Source of the DNA: Thiotrichales bacterium
GTDB taxonomy: Bacteria; Pseudomonadota; Gammaproteobacteria; HK1
DNA length: 64,000 nucleotides
Assembly (NCBI GenBank): GCA_026709935.1
Contig: JAPOSC010000041.1
Span: 1-64,000, forward strand
Reading direction: 5' to 3'
Shown here: piece by piece, positions 26,513 through 37,287 of the stretch
How positions within the stretch are numbered: position 1 is the stretch's first letter
Layout: every line of letters starts with the position of its first letter
Translations under genes and position numbers: made by a program
Notes under the pieces: generated by a model
Seen by the model: the letters and a program-made list of their open reading frames with translations, nothing else
Database searches by the model: none
What the model was told of the DNA's origin: nothing

Positions 26513-27757
26513 ATGCCCGTGATTCCGGATGACGCCCATCGGTGCGTGCCCGATCGTCCCCGTCTGTTGTCGCTGCCCAATGGCGAGAAGGCGACGCCGA
26601 CCTTCTCGCGCGAGGAGATGGAGCGGCGGCTCGCGAAGCTGCGGAGCTGGATGCGGGGGGCATCGGTCGACGCCTGCCTCTTCACCTCCATCCACAACGT
26701 CAACTACTTCGCGGACTACGTCTACTGCAGTTTCGGCCGACACTACGGGCTCGTGGTCACCCACGACGCGCACACCATCATCGCCGCCAATCTCGATTAT
26801 GGCCGGCCGTGGCGGCGGAGCTCCGCTGACCATCTCGCGTACACCGACTGGCACCGGGACAACTTCTTCGTCGCGGTGCGATCGCTATGTCCGGGCCGCG
26901 GGCGGCTCGGCGTCGAGTTCGACCACCTCACCTGCGCGGCGCGGGCGAAACTGGAGGCGGCGTTGCCGGAAGCGGAGCTGGTCGATGCCGGTGAGCCGAC
27001 AATGCGGATGCGGATGATCAAGTCCGCCGAGGAGCAGGCGCTGATCCGCGCCGGCGCGGCGATCGCCGATATCGGCGGCGCCGCGGCGGTCGAGGCCATC
27101 GCCGAGGGCGTGTCCGAGCACGAGGTAGCGCTGCATGCGACGGTCGCGATGACCCGCGAGATCGCGCGCCGCTACCCGCACGTGGAGCTGATGGACACAT
27201 GGGCGTGGTTTCAGTCGGGACCCAACACCGACGGCGCGCACAACCCGGTCACCTCGCGGTCGGTCGCGCGCGGCGATGTCCTGAGCCTCAACTGCTTCCC
27301 GATGATCGCGGGCTACTACCACGCGCTGGAACGCACCCTGTTCTTCGATCACGTGTCGGACGAGTCGCTCCGGCTGTGGGAAGTGAACTGCGAGGTGCAC
27401 CGCCGCGGCATCGAGCTCATCCGCCCCGGCGCATGCTGCATGAATATCGCCCGCGAGCTGAACGCGATCTACGCTGAGCACGGTCTGCTCGACCGCAGAA
27501 CGTTCGGCTACGGCCATTCCTTCGGCACGCTGTGCCACTACTACGGACGCGAGGCGGGTCTCGAGTTCCGCGAGGATGTGGAGACGGTGCTCGCGCCAGG
27601 CATGGTGGTGTCGATGGAGCCGATGATCACGTTGCCGGAGGGGCAGCCCGGCGCGGGTGGATACCGCGAGCACGACATGCTCGTCGTCACCGGGGACGGC
27701 GCCGAGAACCTGACCGGTTTTCCGTTCGGGCCGGAACACAACGTGATCGGAGCCTGA
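26513..27757 (+). CDS. Creatinase (creatine amidinohydrolase), M24 pita-bread fold
   Basis: 414 residues against 403 in Pseudomonas putida creatinase. It hydrolyses creatine to sarcosine and urea in the cytoplasm without metal. Blocks recalled from the P. putida enzyme are nearly identical: FTSIHNVNYFADYVYCSFGR, YTDWHRDNFF, MRMRMIKSAEE, DTWAWFQSGPNTDGAHNPVT (with the catalytic His), NCFPMIAGYYHALERTLFF, GYGHSFGTL.HYYGREAGLE and SMEPMITLPEG.PGAGGYREHD. ATG 26513 has GGAGGAG five bases upstream. A neighbouring demethylase could use the sarcosine. Other M24 relatives are Xaa-Pro dipeptidases, but those lack this degree of match. Confidence 0.93.
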   Translation: MPVIPDDAHRCVPDRPRLLSLPNGEKATPTFSREEMERRLAKLRSWMRGASVDACLFTSIHNVNYFADYVYCSFGRHYGLVVTHDAHTIIAANLDYGRPWRRSSADHLAYTDWHRDNFFVAVRSLCPGRGRLGVEFDHLTCAARAKLEAALPEAELVDAGEPTMRMRMIKSAEEQALIRAGAAIADIGGAAAVEAIAEGVSEHEVALHATVAMTREIARRYPHVELMDTWAWFQSGPNTDGAHNPVTSRSVARGDVLSLNCFPMIAGYYHALERTLFFDHVSDESLRLWEVNCEVHRRGIELIRPGACCMNIARELNAIYAEHGLLDRRTFGYGHSFGTLCHYYGREAGLEFREDVETVLAPGMVVSMEPMITLPEGQPGAGGYREHDMLVVTGDGAENLTGFPFGPEHNVIGA

Positions 27758-27778
27758 GTCGGCGGCGCCGGCGCTCTT

Positions 27779-27816
27779 GAACTTCCCGGACGACGGATCC
27801 GTCGCCCGGGAAGTTC
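27779..27816. terminator. 38-base palindrome after creatinase, terminator-like hairpin
   Basis: GAACTTCCCGG and CCGGGAAGTTC flank GACGGATCCGTC; the whole is a near-perfect palindrome that would fold into a very stable hairpin 21 bases after the creatinase stop. There is no U-run after it, so it may act with Rho or as an mRNA 3'-end stabiliser. Confidence 0.5.
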
Positions 27817-27887
27817 TGGTCGCGCAGAATGCCCTGAACCGAGCCTGTCGCTGCGTGCCGGATACCGCGACGGTGGCCCACAATTTT

Positions 27888-27931
27888 CGCCAGCGAGTAA
27901 GCTTGCGCTAGTAAGCACATCCGCGCTGGCG
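27888..27931. repeat. Inverted repeat CGCCAGCG / CGCTGGCG upstream of truncated permease
   Basis: Two 8-base arms face each other across 28 bases containing GTAAGCTTGCGC. It sits at the point where the ABC permease gene loses homology at its 5' end, and may mark an old rearrangement junction. Confidence 0.4.
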
Positions 27932-27962
27932 ACGGATCGTTGGTCGCCGGCCGCCATCAATA

Positions 27963-28466
27963 GTGATGCGCTCCTACGCATGGACGCTTGTGCTCGCCGG
28001 CAACGGCATCCTCAATCAGGTGCTGGTGGGCGCGGGATTCGTCGAAAGGCCGCTCGAACTCGCGTCGACGCGCATCGCCACCGTGATCGGGTTCGTGCAC
28101 TTCTTCGTGATGCTGCTGACCCTGACCATCTACGCGAACCTGAAGCAGCTTTCTCCGAACTACGCCAAGGCCGCAGCGGATCTCGGGGCGAGCCGCGTGC
28201 AGACGTTCATCCACGTAATCGGGCCGCTCACCTTGCCTGGTATCGCGGTCGGCGCTTTCGTCACCTTCGTGCTGTGCATCGGCGACTACATCACGCCGCA
28301 GATCCTGGGCGGCAACAAGGAACTCGTCCTGCCACAGATCATCATGCAGCAGATCGGCCGCCGCGCGGATTTTCCGACCGCATCGGCGCTGGCCATCATC
28401 CTGATGCTGGTCGTCACCGCCGTCTACGCCGGGTGCGCGCGCTGGCTGCGCCTGGAGCGGGCATGA
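27963..28466 (+). pseudogene. 5'-truncated spermidine/putrescine-type ABC permease (PotB family)
   Basis: 167 residues remain of a permease normally about 280-300 long. Homology starts abruptly at RSYAWTLVLAGNGILN, which is mid-protein in PotB. It continues through the coupling loop AAADLGASRVQTFIHVIGPLTLPG to a normal C-terminus. The frame is closed by a stop 48 bases upstream, so the N-terminal transmembrane helices are missing. It overlaps the next permease by ATGA, the normal operon arrangement. With no binding protein and an amputated ATPase, the importer is almost certainly dead. Confidence 0.8.
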
Positions 28467-29257
28467 GGATCGGTTCGGCGGGCGCGTACTGGCTCGGTGC
28501 GGCTTACGCTACTGCGCTCTACGGGTTCATTTTCCTGCCGGTGGCGGTGTTGGTGCTGTTCTCCTTCCAAGGCGGACGTTTTCCTGTTCCTCCGTTCAAC
28601 GGCCCGTCTCTGAAGTGGTACCAGGCGGTCCTCGCCGACGGTCGGCTGGTCGAGGCGCTGGCGAACTCGCTCGCAGTGGCGACGTTGTCCTCGGCCGTTG
28701 CCTGCCTGCTGGGATTTCTTGCCGCGTACGGTCTCGCCCGCTATCGGCTGCCGGTCTCGGGTTTGCAGCGCGCGTTGCTCATGGCGCCGCTCGCAGTGAG
28801 CTACCTCATCATCGGGATGGGCCTGCTCATCATGTTCAACATGCTGGGAATCTCCCGCTCCCTGCTCACCGTCGGCATTGGGCACACGGTGATCAACATG
28901 CCGCTGTGCTTCGCGATCATCTACAGCCAGATGGGCGCCCACCAGGTCAACATCGAACGCGCCGCCCGCGATCTGGGCGCAAGCAACTGGCAAGTGATGC
29001 GGCTCGTTACCGCCCCGATGCTCGCCCCCGCGGTGATCGCCAGCTACTTCCTGTCGGTTACTTTCTCGTGGGACGAGTTCATCATCGCCTTCCTGCTGTC
29101 GCGGTTCGAAGTCACCTTGCCGGTGGAGATCTGGAGCCTGCTCCGATCCGGGCTCACCCCGAAGACCAACGCGGTCGGCTCCATCGTGTTCCTGATCTCC
29201 ATTCTGGCGGCGGTGATGCTGGAGGCGGTGGTGTTCCGCAGGGCGAAGCGCGGATGA
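28463..29257 (+). CDS. ABC transporter permease, PotC type (possibly orphaned)
   Basis: 264 residues, full length, inner membrane, about six helices. The coupling loop ERAARDLGASNWQVMRLVTAPMLAP and the FSWDEFIIAFLLS block are typical of PotC (spermidine/putrescine or related polyamine, choline or opine importers). The start overlaps the truncated PotB frame (ATGA). Because its partner permease and ATPase are broken and no binding protein is present, this intact gene may no longer work unless complemented from elsewhere. Confidence 0.85.
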   Translation: MRIGSAGAYWLGAAYATALYGFIFLPVAVLVLFSFQGGRFPVPPFNGPSLKWYQAVLADGRLVEALANSLAVATLSSAVACLLGFLAAYGLARYRLPVSGLQRALLMAPLAVSYLIIGMGLLIMFNMLGISRSLLTVGIGHTVINMPLCFAIIYSQMGAHQVNIERAARDLGASNWQVMRLVTAPMLAPAVIASYFLSVTFSWDEFIIAFLLSRFEVTLPVEIWSLLRSGLTPKTNAVGSIVFLISILAAVMLEAVVFRRAKRG

Positions 29258-29352
29258 CCGCCGATGTCCATCTTGATGCCGTGAGCCACCGCTTCGGCGC
29301 GTTCACCGCGGATGCATCGATGGCAGTGGTGCTGGCAGCAGAAGAGGGTTGA
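29254..29352 (+). pseudogene. N-terminal remnant of ABC ATPase (PotA type)
   Basis: Only 32 codons, overlapping the PotC stop by ATGA. The first 17 residues (MTADVHLDAVSHRFGAF) look like the start of an ABC ATPase (strand 1 with the A-loop aromatic), but the frame ends before any Walker A. No further ATPase sequence follows; the MBL gene starts five bases later. I read this as a deletion scar. Confidence 0.6.
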
Positions 29353-29356
29353 AGTC

Positions 29357-30088
29357 ATGCAACGAGCGGCACCCGAGGATTGGTATCGCGTCGAGCGGGT
29401 CGGGGACGACGTGACCCACATCTGCGAGCCATTCATCCGCGAATTCTACCGCTGCAACATGTGGCACGTGCGCGGACGGGATCGGGACCTGCTGATGGAC
29501 AGTGGCATGGGCGTCGTCAGCCTGCGGGCCTGGGTTCCGTTGGTGACCGAGAAACGGTGCTTCGCCGTCGCCAGTCACACCCACTTCGATCACATCGGAG
29601 CTCACCACGAGTTTCCCGACCGCCTGGTCCACGCCGCGGAGGCGACGCTGCTGGCGCACCCGACGCGCACTGGCACCTTGGTCGAGCCCTATGTGAGCGA
29701 CGAGATCTTCACCCGGCTGCCGCCCGAGCCGTACCGATCCGCCGCCTACGTGGTCCCGGCCGCGCCTGCCACGCGCATCTTGGCCGATGGCGACGTCATC
29801 GACCTCGGCAACCGGCATTTCGAGGTTATTCACACCCCGGGACACTCACCCGGCGGGATCGCGCTCTGGGAGGCGGATACCGGGATCCTGTTCTCGGGGG
29901 ATATCGTCTACGACGGGCCGCTGGTCGAGGATGCCTACCACTCGGACTCTCGCGATTACCATGCCAGCATGAAGCGGCTTCACGACCTGCCGGTGCGGAT
30001 CGTGCACGGAGGCCACTTCCCGAGCTACGGCGGAGAGCGCCATCGGCGGATCATCCGCCGATGGCTGGACGAGAAGGAGCGCGGTTGA
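29357..30088 (+). CDS. MBL-fold metallo-hydrolase
   Basis: 243 residues. The di-metal motif [13 protein letters not shown] (HxHxDH), a second-site His in [10 protein letters not shown], an Asp in FSGDIVYDG and a final His in IVHGGHFPS are intact, so the enzyme should be active. Family members hydrolyse esters, thioesters, lactones or similar bonds; the substrate is unknown. ATG 29357 ([16 protein letters not shown]) is preferred to the 29312 frame opening, which overlaps the ATPase remnant. Confidence 0.82.
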   Translation: MQRAAPEDWYRVERVGDDVTHICEPFIREFYRCNMWHVRGRDRDLLMDSGMGVVSLRAWVPLVTEKRCFAVASHTHFDHIGAHHEFPDRLVHAAEATLLAHPTRTGTLVEPYVSDEIFTRLPPEPYRSAAYVVPAAPATRILADGDVIDLGNRHFEVIHTPGHSPGGIALWEADTGILFSGDIVYDGPLVEDAYHSDSRDYHASMKRLHDLPVRIVHGGHFPSYGGERHRRIIRRWLDEKERG

Positions 30089-30277
30089 GGGACGGGCAGG
30101 AGAGCCCGACCAGTCGCGGACGGGCTCTCCGGTACCCGGTCGAACTGCCGGGGCCGTCCCAGCCGAAACCGTCAATCGATATCGGAGTCCCCCAAGGTAT
30201 CGGTATCAGGTCGGACGGCGCGGTGTCGATGCGGCGTGGCAAGCCTTCAAGGTTCCTCCGGCCCGCGCGGGCCCGCC

Positions 30278-32086
<1,809 letters not shown>

Positions 32087-32319
32087 GGTTCCACCTGCTT
32101 GATAGATGTGGTTGGCTGAATACGGCCGAACGGCGAATTTTAGCAGATCCGGTGATGTTCCGGACGAACTCGCCCCGCCGGCGACCAGAGCCGTTTCACC
32201 CGGGCCCTTCCACCCAGACGCCGTTCCGCGTTGTCCCCGCCGCGCCCACCTTGGCCTTGCGAAGACAGGTACGACCCACTGCGCTGGCAACCGGGGACAG
32301 CTCACGCCTCGTCCCGGTG

Positions 32320-34092
32320 TCAGTCGTCGGGCCGGGGTGCGGACTTTCGGTTTCGGGAGCGGCGAGCGGCGAGGTCGGTGAGTTCGCGTCGTTCCTCGTC
32401 GCTCAGCTCGGATGGATGCCGCTTCTTCAACTCGTCGAGGCGGCGCTGTGCCTGGTGTCGCCCGACGCGTTCGCGGACCAGCCGCAGGCAGCCCACGAAC
32501 TCCTCGCGAAGCCCCTCGGGATCCGAGATCTGCGGTTCGCTGTGGGCGAGCACCTCCAGCCACCGGGACCACTGGTGCTCCCGAAAGCGCTCCAGAAGCA
32601 CCCCGGTGGTCAGGTCGGGGCGCGCGTGCAGCGTTTCAACCAGGTCGGCGAGCAGGTCGGCGCCCGCGATATCCGAGCCGCGCACCGCCGCGACCGCTCC
32701 AGCGTGCGCGGCGAGCGAAGGCTCGTGCAGCAGCATGCGGATCGCGCGCCTCACCGGGGTCTCCGAGGTCTGGTGGCGCGTCGGGTGCACGAGCCGCCGG
32801 GTCGGGGCGCGGTCGGGGGCGATCGTCGATGCATCTCCCGACAGTTCGGCGAGCCGCATCGAGAGCTGGCGCCGATAGGGTCCGGGCGGGACTCTGTCGA
32901 ACAGGGGGCGGGAAGATTCGACGAGCCGGGCGCGTCCTTCGGGCGTGCTCAGATCGACTCCGATGGTGAGGTGATCGAACAGGAACCGACTCAGCGGGAT
33001 CGCGCCGCCGATGCGATTCTCGAAGGCTTCCCGGCCTTCGGCCCGGACGAGGCTGTCGGGATCCTCGCCTTCGGGAAGGAACAGGAACCATGCCTGCCTT
33101 CCGGCCTTCAACGTCGGGAGCGTGTTCTCCGCTGCGCGCCATGCCGCGCGCCGGCCGGCTTCGTCGCCGTCGAAGCAGAACACGATGTCGGCGACCGCCC
33201 GGAACAGGTGCTGGACGTGCGCTTCGGTGGCGGCGGTGCCCAGCGTCGCCACCGCGTAGTCGATGCCCGACTGCGCGAGTGCGACCACGTCCATGTACCC
33301 CTCCACGACGAGCAGTCGCTTCGGCGATCGCCCCGCCCTTCGTGCGCGCCACAGTCCGTAGAGCTCGCGACCCTTGCGGAACACCGGCGTCTCGGGGGAG
33401 TTGAGGTACTTGGGTTCGCCCCTGTCGATGATGCGCGCGCCGAAGCCGGTGACCCGTCCTTTCGTGTCGTGGATGGGAAAGGTGATCCGGTCGCGGAAGC
33501 GATCGTAGGGCCGGCCGCTGTCGCCTGCGACAAGCAGTCCGGCCCGGACGAGCGTCGCGCGGGCGGGCTCGTGCGCCCCGAGCTCGCGGAGAATTCCGTC
33601 CCACCCCGGGGGTGCGAAGCCGAGCTGAAATTCGGCCGCGGTCTTCCCGGACAGTCCCCGCCCCTTGAGATACTCCACCGCCCGTGACGCCTGCGGGTGG
33701 CGTCGGAGCTGGCGCCGGTAATACGCGTTCGCTCGATCGAGCGCGTCGAAGACGGGTCCGAGATCGTCACGGGGTCCACTGTCGCCGCTGATTTCGCGGG
33801 GCACCTCGCGTCCGGTCCGGCGCGCGAGTTCTTCCACCGCTTCGACGAACTCCAGGTTCGCGTACTCCATCAGGAATCCGACCGCGGTGCCGTGGGCGCC
33901 GCAGCCGAAGCAGTGGTAGAACTGCTTGTCCGGGACCACGGTGAACGAGGGCGTCTTCTCGTCGTGGAACGGACAGCACGCCTTGTATTCCTTACCGGCG
34001 CGCTTGAGCGGGACGTAGTGCCCGATGACCTCGACGATGTCCGTCGCCGCGACGAGGTCGTCTATGAAGGACTGGGGGATTCGCCCCGCCAT
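32320..34092 (-). CDS. dnaG: DNA primase
   Basis: 590 residues. The N-terminal zinc site (Cys40, His43, Cys61, Cys64 in CCPFH and YHCFGCGA), the polymerase/TOPRIM domain with [11 protein letters not shown] and [11 protein letters not shown], and a C-terminal DnaB-binding region are all present. It synthesises RNA primers at the replication fork. ATG 34092 begins [13 protein letters not shown], the standard N-terminus. It is followed after about 230 bases by rpoD; a separate rpoD promoter could lie in that gap. Confidence 0.97.
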   Translation of the reverse strand: MAGRIPQSFIDDLVAATDIVEVIGHYVPLKRAGKEYKACCPFHDEKTPSFTVVPDKQFYHCFGCGAHGTAVGFLMEYANLEFVEAVEELARRTGREVPREISGDSGPRDDLGPVFDALDRANAYYRRQLRRHPQASRAVEYLKGRGLSGKTAAEFQLGFAPPGWDGILRELGAHEPARATLVRAGLLVAGDSGRPYDRFRDRITFPIHDTKGRVTGFGARIIDRGEPKYLNSPETPVFRKGRELYGLWRARRAGRSPKRLLVVEGYMDVVALAQSGIDYAVATLGTAATEAHVQHLFRAVADIVFCFDGDEAGRRAAWRAAENTLPTLKAGRQAWFLFLPEGEDPDSLVRAEGREAFENRIGGAIPLSRFLFDHLTIGVDLSTPEGRARLVESSRPLFDRVPPGPYRRQLSMRLAELSGDASTIAPDRAPTRRLVHPTRHQTSETPVRRAIRMLLHEPSLAAHAGAVAAVRGSDIAGADLLADLVETLHARPDLTTGVLLERFREHQWSRWLEVLAHSEPQISDPEGLREEFVGCLRLVRERVGRHQAQRRLDELKKRHPSELSDEERRELTDLAARRSRNRKSAPRPDD

Positions 34093-34141
34093 GGCGTCGA
34101 CGATGTCGAAGGGTCCGCCGGACGGGGCCCCGGAGAGGCGA

Positions 34142-34597
34142 TCAGCCGGACAGCCGGGCTCTGACCGACGCGCTCACCGCGCCCATGTCCGCGCGGCCCT
34201 GCACCCGGGGCTTGAGCAGGCCCATCACGCGACCCATGTCCTTCATCGTCGCCGCACCGGTGTCTTCGATGATGGCTTCGATGATCGCGTCGATCTCGGC
34301 CGCGCCGAGCGCTTGCGGCATGTACTGCTCGATGACGGCGATTTCCTCGCGCTCGCCCGACGCCAGATCCTCGCGGCCCGCGCTCTCGTACTGTCGCACC
34401 GACTCCCGGCGCTGCTTGAGCATTTTCTCCAGCACCGCCACGACGGCGGAGTCGTCGAGGGATGCGGTACGCTGGTCGACCTCCTGCTGCTTGATGGCGG
34501 CGGTCACCATGCGCAGGGTGCCGAGCCGCGCCCTGTCCCGGGCGCGCATCGCATCCTTGACGTCTTCGAGGATGCGGGATTTCAGCGGATCGGCCAC
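34142..34597 (-). CDS. yqeY: GatB/YqeY domain protein
   Basis: 151 residues. MVTAAIKQQEVDQR, EEIAVIEQYMPQAL and TMKDMGRVMGLLKPRVQGRADM are typical of the YqeY family, related to the C-terminal tRNA-binding domain of GatB. Its own role is uncertain. The gene commonly sits between rpsU and dnaG. GTG 34597 is chosen because VADPLKSRI aligns with family N-termini. Confidence 0.9.
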   Translation of the reverse strand: MADPLKSRILEDVKDAMRARDRARLGTLRMVTAAIKQQEVDQRTASLDDSAVVAVLEKMLKQRRESVRQYESAGREDLASGEREEIAVIEQYMPQALGAAEIDAIIEAIIEDTGAATMKDMGRVMGLLKPRVQGRADMGAVSASVRARLSG

Positions 34598-34623
34598 GGG
34601 GCGGGACGACGCAGGAGAGGGGT

Positions 34624-34839
34624 TCAGTACAGCCGGGTGCGCTTGAGCTGCTCGCGCTGGAGCTTTTTCATGTGACGCTTGACCGCGGCGGCGGCCTTGC
34701 GCTTCCGGATCGTGGTGGGCTTCTCGTGGTACTCGCGACGGCGTACTTCGGTCAGCACGCCCGCCTTTTCGCACGCGCGCTTGAAACGGCGGAGCGCGAC
34801 ATCGAACGGCTCGTTTTCTTTCACTCGGATCTGCGGCAT
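34624..34839 (-). CDS. rpsU: 30S ribosomal protein S21
   Basis: 71 residues, the usual length, highly basic, ending [12 protein letters not shown]. It binds the 30S platform near the anti-Shine-Dalgarno region. It is the first gene of the macromolecular synthesis operon, and a good sigma-70 promoter lies upstream (separate entry). Confidence 0.97.
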   Translation of the reverse strand: MPQIRVKENEPFDVALRRFKRACEKAGVLTEVRRREYHEKPTTIRKRKAAAAVKRHMKKLQREQLKRTRLY

Positions 34840-34882
34840 CGAGACGGGTTCCTCATCCGGCAGTGGTCGGCAAAGCCGCGGC

Positions 34883-34911
34883 AATATACCTGCGTTCGGG
34901 CCTTTCGGCAA
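34883..34911 (-). promoter_or_regulatory. Sigma-70 promoter of rpsU operon
   Basis: On the minus strand TTGCCG (34906-34911) and TATATT (34883-34888) are separated by exactly 17 bases. The -10 is a five-of-six match. It lies about 44 bases before rpsU and would drive rpsU-yqeY-dnaG-rpoD. Confidence 0.65.
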
Positions 34912-34979
34912 AGTCGCGCATCGGTAGGTGGCACGACTGCGCGGACGGCCGCCGGGCTCATTCAAAGCGCCGACCTATC

Positions 34980-35019
34980 CCGGAAATTTCACCCATTCTC
35001 GCATCGGTGAAATTTCCGG
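34980..35019. repeat. Perfect 14-base inverted repeat between rpsU and tsaD
   Basis: CCGGAAATTTCACC and GGTGAAATTTCCGG enclose a 12-base loop. The arms resemble those of the element inside the TauD gene (49188-49276). It is followed by GGCACCAGCGGGAATCGCC, a partial family B repeat. It could act as a bidirectional structure between divergent promoters. Confidence 0.75.
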
Positions 35020-35098
35020 TTTCGGGGCACCAGCGGGAATCGCCGGCTCGGGAACGGACAGGTTGCCAAGTGCCGAATGATGGGGCATATAGCGGCCG

Positions 35099-36118
35099 AT
35101 GCGCGTACTCGGAATCGAAACCTCCTGCGACGAGACCGGGGTTGCGGTGTACGACGCCGCGCATGGCCTGCTCGCCCATGCCGTGCACTCGCAGGTCGAT
35201 ATCCACGCGGAGTTCGGGGGCGTGGTGCCGGAGCTCGCTTCGCGCGATCACGTCCGGCGGTTGCCGCGACTGGTGCGGCGGGTGCTCGCCGCATCGGACT
35301 CGCGGCCGGGGGACATCGGCGGAGTCGCCTATACCGCGGGCCCGGGGCTGGTCGGGGCGCTGCTGGTGGGCACCGCGTTCGGCCGGAGCCTCGCCCGGGC
35401 GTGGGGTGTGCCCGCGCTCGGCGTGCACCACATGGAAGGGCATCTGCTCGCGCCGATGCTGGAGCCGGACCCGCCCGCGTTTCCGTTTCTCGCCCTGCTG
35501 GTCTCGGGGGGACACACGCAGCTCGTCGGGGTCGAGGCGGTCGGCTCGTACGAGATTCTCGGCGAGTCGGTCGACGACGCGGCCGGCGAGGCATTCGACA
35601 AGGTCGCGACCCTGCTCGGTCTTCCGTACCCCGGCGGCCCCGCGCTCGCGGCTCTTGCGCAGCGCGGCGACCCCGGTCGTTTCCGGTTCCCCCGGCCCAT
35701 GACCGACCGTCCCGGGTTGGACCTCAGTTTCAGCGGCCTGAAGACATTCGCGCTCAACACCTTGGTGAGTGGCGAGCGTGACGAACGATTCCGAGCCGAT
35801 GTCGCCCGTGCGTTCGAGGATGCGGTCGTCGACACCCTGGTCATCAAATGCCGCCGTGCCCTGCGGGCGACCGGACTGCCGGCGCTGATCATCTCCGGTG
35901 GAGTCGGCGCGAACCGGCGGCTGCGCGCAGCGCTCGCCGACATGGCGCGGGAGGAGGGTGCGACGGTGAGCTATCCGCGCCCCGAGCTGTGTACCGACAA
36001 CGGAGCGATGATCGCGTATGCGGGATGCTGCCGGCTTGCCCCCGGGGCGTGCGAGCCCCGACGGTTCGGCGCCCGGGCGCGCTGGGCGCTGGAGGAACTG
36101 AAACCGCCGGATGGCTGA
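35099..36118 (+). CDS. tsaD: tRNA N6-adenosine threonylcarbamoyltransferase
   Basis: 339 residues. It makes t6A37 in ANN-decoding tRNAs with TsaB, TsaC and Tsa[16 protein letters not shown], the metal-binding [10 protein letters not shown] (two His) and [16 protein letters not shown]-like [29 protein letters not shown] and the C-terminal [13 protein letters not shown] motifs are intact. It is divergent from rpsU, the classic arrangement. Confidence 0.97.
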   Translation: MRVLGIETSCDETGVAVYDAAHGLLAHAVHSQVDIHAEFGGVVPELASRDHVRRLPRLVRRVLAASDSRPGDIGGVAYTAGPGLVGALLVGTAFGRSLARAWGVPALGVHHMEGHLLAPMLEPDPPAFPFLALLVSGGHTQLVGVEAVGSYEILGESVDDAAGEAFDKVATLLGLPYPGGPALAALAQRGDPGRFRFPRPMTDRPGLDLSFSGLKTFALNTLVSGERDERFRADVARAFEDAVVDTLVIKCRRALRATGLPALIISGGVGANRRLRAALADMAREEGATVSYPRPELCTDNGAMIAYAGCCRLAPGACEPRRFGARARWALEELKPPDG

Positions 36119-36146
36119 CGGGTGCAAGTCCGATTGGTGACCGCGG

Positions 36147-36184
36147 AGCCGAGGGTGTCCCACCCTTGCCAGTGAGGGCAGGAT
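36147..36184 (+). terminator. Weak hairpins after tsaD
   Basis: AGGGTGTCCCACCCT (6-base stem) and TGCCAGTGAGGGCA lie about 30-65 bases after the tsaD stop, in the gap to the convergent plsY. No U-run is seen, so terminator function is uncertain. Confidence 0.3.
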
Positions 36185-36281
36185 GCTCTCGGTCCCGGAT
36201 ATTCCGGGGCTGGAAACGAGTGCCCTCGCAAACGTACACCCATGGTTGAGTGTGCCGGTGCGGCCAGTGCGGAACTTCGCG

Positions 36282-36878
36282 CTACCTTGTCGAGCGGCGG
36301 CCGATGCGACTCTCGGTGCCATTGGCGAGTCGCCGGATGTTCCCGCGATGGCGCCACAGCAGCAGCGCGGCGATGACCGCCAGCATTCCCGGATTCGCGG
36401 GGTGGGGCGCGAGCCACAGCGCCACGACCGGTGCGCCCGTGGCGGCAGTCATCGAGGCGAGCGAGGAGTAGCGGGTCGCCGCCGCGACGACGAGCCAGAG
36501 TGCGCACATCACGGCCGCCACCGGCCACGCGAGGGCGGCGACCGCCCCGAGGGTGGTGGCTACGCCCTTTCCTCCCCGGAAACGGAAGTACAGCGGATAG
36601 AGATGACCGAGAAAGGCGGCGAGGGCGCAGAGCGCCACGACTGTCGGCGACAGCGACAGACCCTTCGCGAGGAGCACCGGGACGACGCCCTTCAGCACGT
36701 CGCCGGCGAGGGTCAGGGCGGCAGGCCCCCGGCCGGCGATGCGCAGGACATTGGTCGCCCCCGGATTGCCCGAGCCTTCGCCGCGGGGGTCGGGCAGTCC
36801 CAGTGCGCGGCACACGACGATCGCCGACGCGATGGACCCGGCGAGGTAAGAGACGAGCACGATGACCGCGTCGATCAT
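36282..36878 (-). CDS. plsY: Acyl-phosphate glycerol-3-phosphate acyltransferase
   Basis: 198 residues, inner membrane, about five helices. The conserved loops GSIASAIVVCRALGLPDPR, GSGNPGATNVLR and RFRGGKGVATTLGA are intact. It starts phospholipid synthesis by transferring an acyl group from acyl-phosphate to glycerol-3-phosphate. ATG 36878 is preferred to the upstream GTG/ATG because MIDAVIVLVSYLAGS starts the first helix. Convergent with tsaD, as in many gammaproteobacteria. Confidence 0.95.
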   Translation of the reverse strand: MIDAVIVLVSYLAGSIASAIVVCRALGLPDPRGEGSGNPGATNVLRIAGRGPAALTLAGDVLKGVVPVLLAKGLSLSPTVVALCALAAFLGHLYPLYFRFRGGKGVATTLGAVAALAWPVAAVMCALWLVVAAATRYSSLASMTAATGAPVVALWLAPHPANPGMLAVIAALLLWRHRGNIRRLANGTESRIGRRSTR

Positions 36879-36940
36879 CGTCTTATTGGACCGGGACCGG
36901 CGCGAATCGGTCAAGCGCCCTGCGCCAGCACCTCCGCCAG

Positions 36941-36984
36941 CGGCCGTCGTTCCCGCCGGGCCGGAACATGTCCTCGCCCCGAAC
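36941..36984. repeat. Dispersed repeat family A, copy (reverse)
   Basis: The reverse complement reads GTTCGGGGCGAGGACATGTT then CCGGCCCGGCGGGAACGACG, matching the core of the other copies. Confidence 0.55.
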
Positions 36985-37042
36985 AGATGTCATTACTCCG
37001 AACAGACGTTCCAGGGGCCGGAATCTCGCCGCAGTCGCACCA

Positions 37043-37080
37043 CGGGCCGGCCCCTCGGAGTGCCGTCGGGAATCGCTGCG
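37043..37080. repeat. Dispersed repeat family B, copy 1
   Basis: CGGGCCGGCCCCTCGGAGTG followed by CCGTCGGGAATCGCTGCG; about 80 percent identical by eye to the copy 106 bases downstream. Confidence 0.6.
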
Positions 37081-37148
37081 ACAGCGGGGTGTACGTCCCA
37101 TGGTTCGCAGTGAACGCGGCGGGGGTCGATACCTCGTCGGAATCGCAA

Positions 37149-37186
37149 CGGGCCGGCCTGTCGGAGCGCCAGCGGGCATCGCCGCC
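37149..37186. repeat. Dispersed repeat family B, copy 2
   Basis: CGGGCCGGCCTGTCGGAGCG followed by CCAGCGGGCATCGCCGCC; same orientation as the copy at 37043. Confidence 0.6.
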
Positions 37187-37287
37187 ACTTGCCACGGCGC
37201 CCCGCATGCGCGTCTGTGGCGGAGCAGGTAGAGTTCCATGCGCGCGGCGGTCAATTGCAGCAGGACGGTGCCACCGAAGGCGGGCGA

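Larger units (their letters stand above)
36879..37287. other. 409-base intergenic stretch with three repeat copies, no gene seen
   Basis: Between plsY and folB lie a reverse family A copy (36941-36984) and two family B copies (37043-37080, 37149-37186). No credible ORF is present. Confidence 0.6.

Noticed and set aside
29254-29352. Independent small protein gene
   Set aside because: The first residues look like the beginning of an ABC ATPase and overlap the permease stop as ATGA, so it is better read as an operon remnant.
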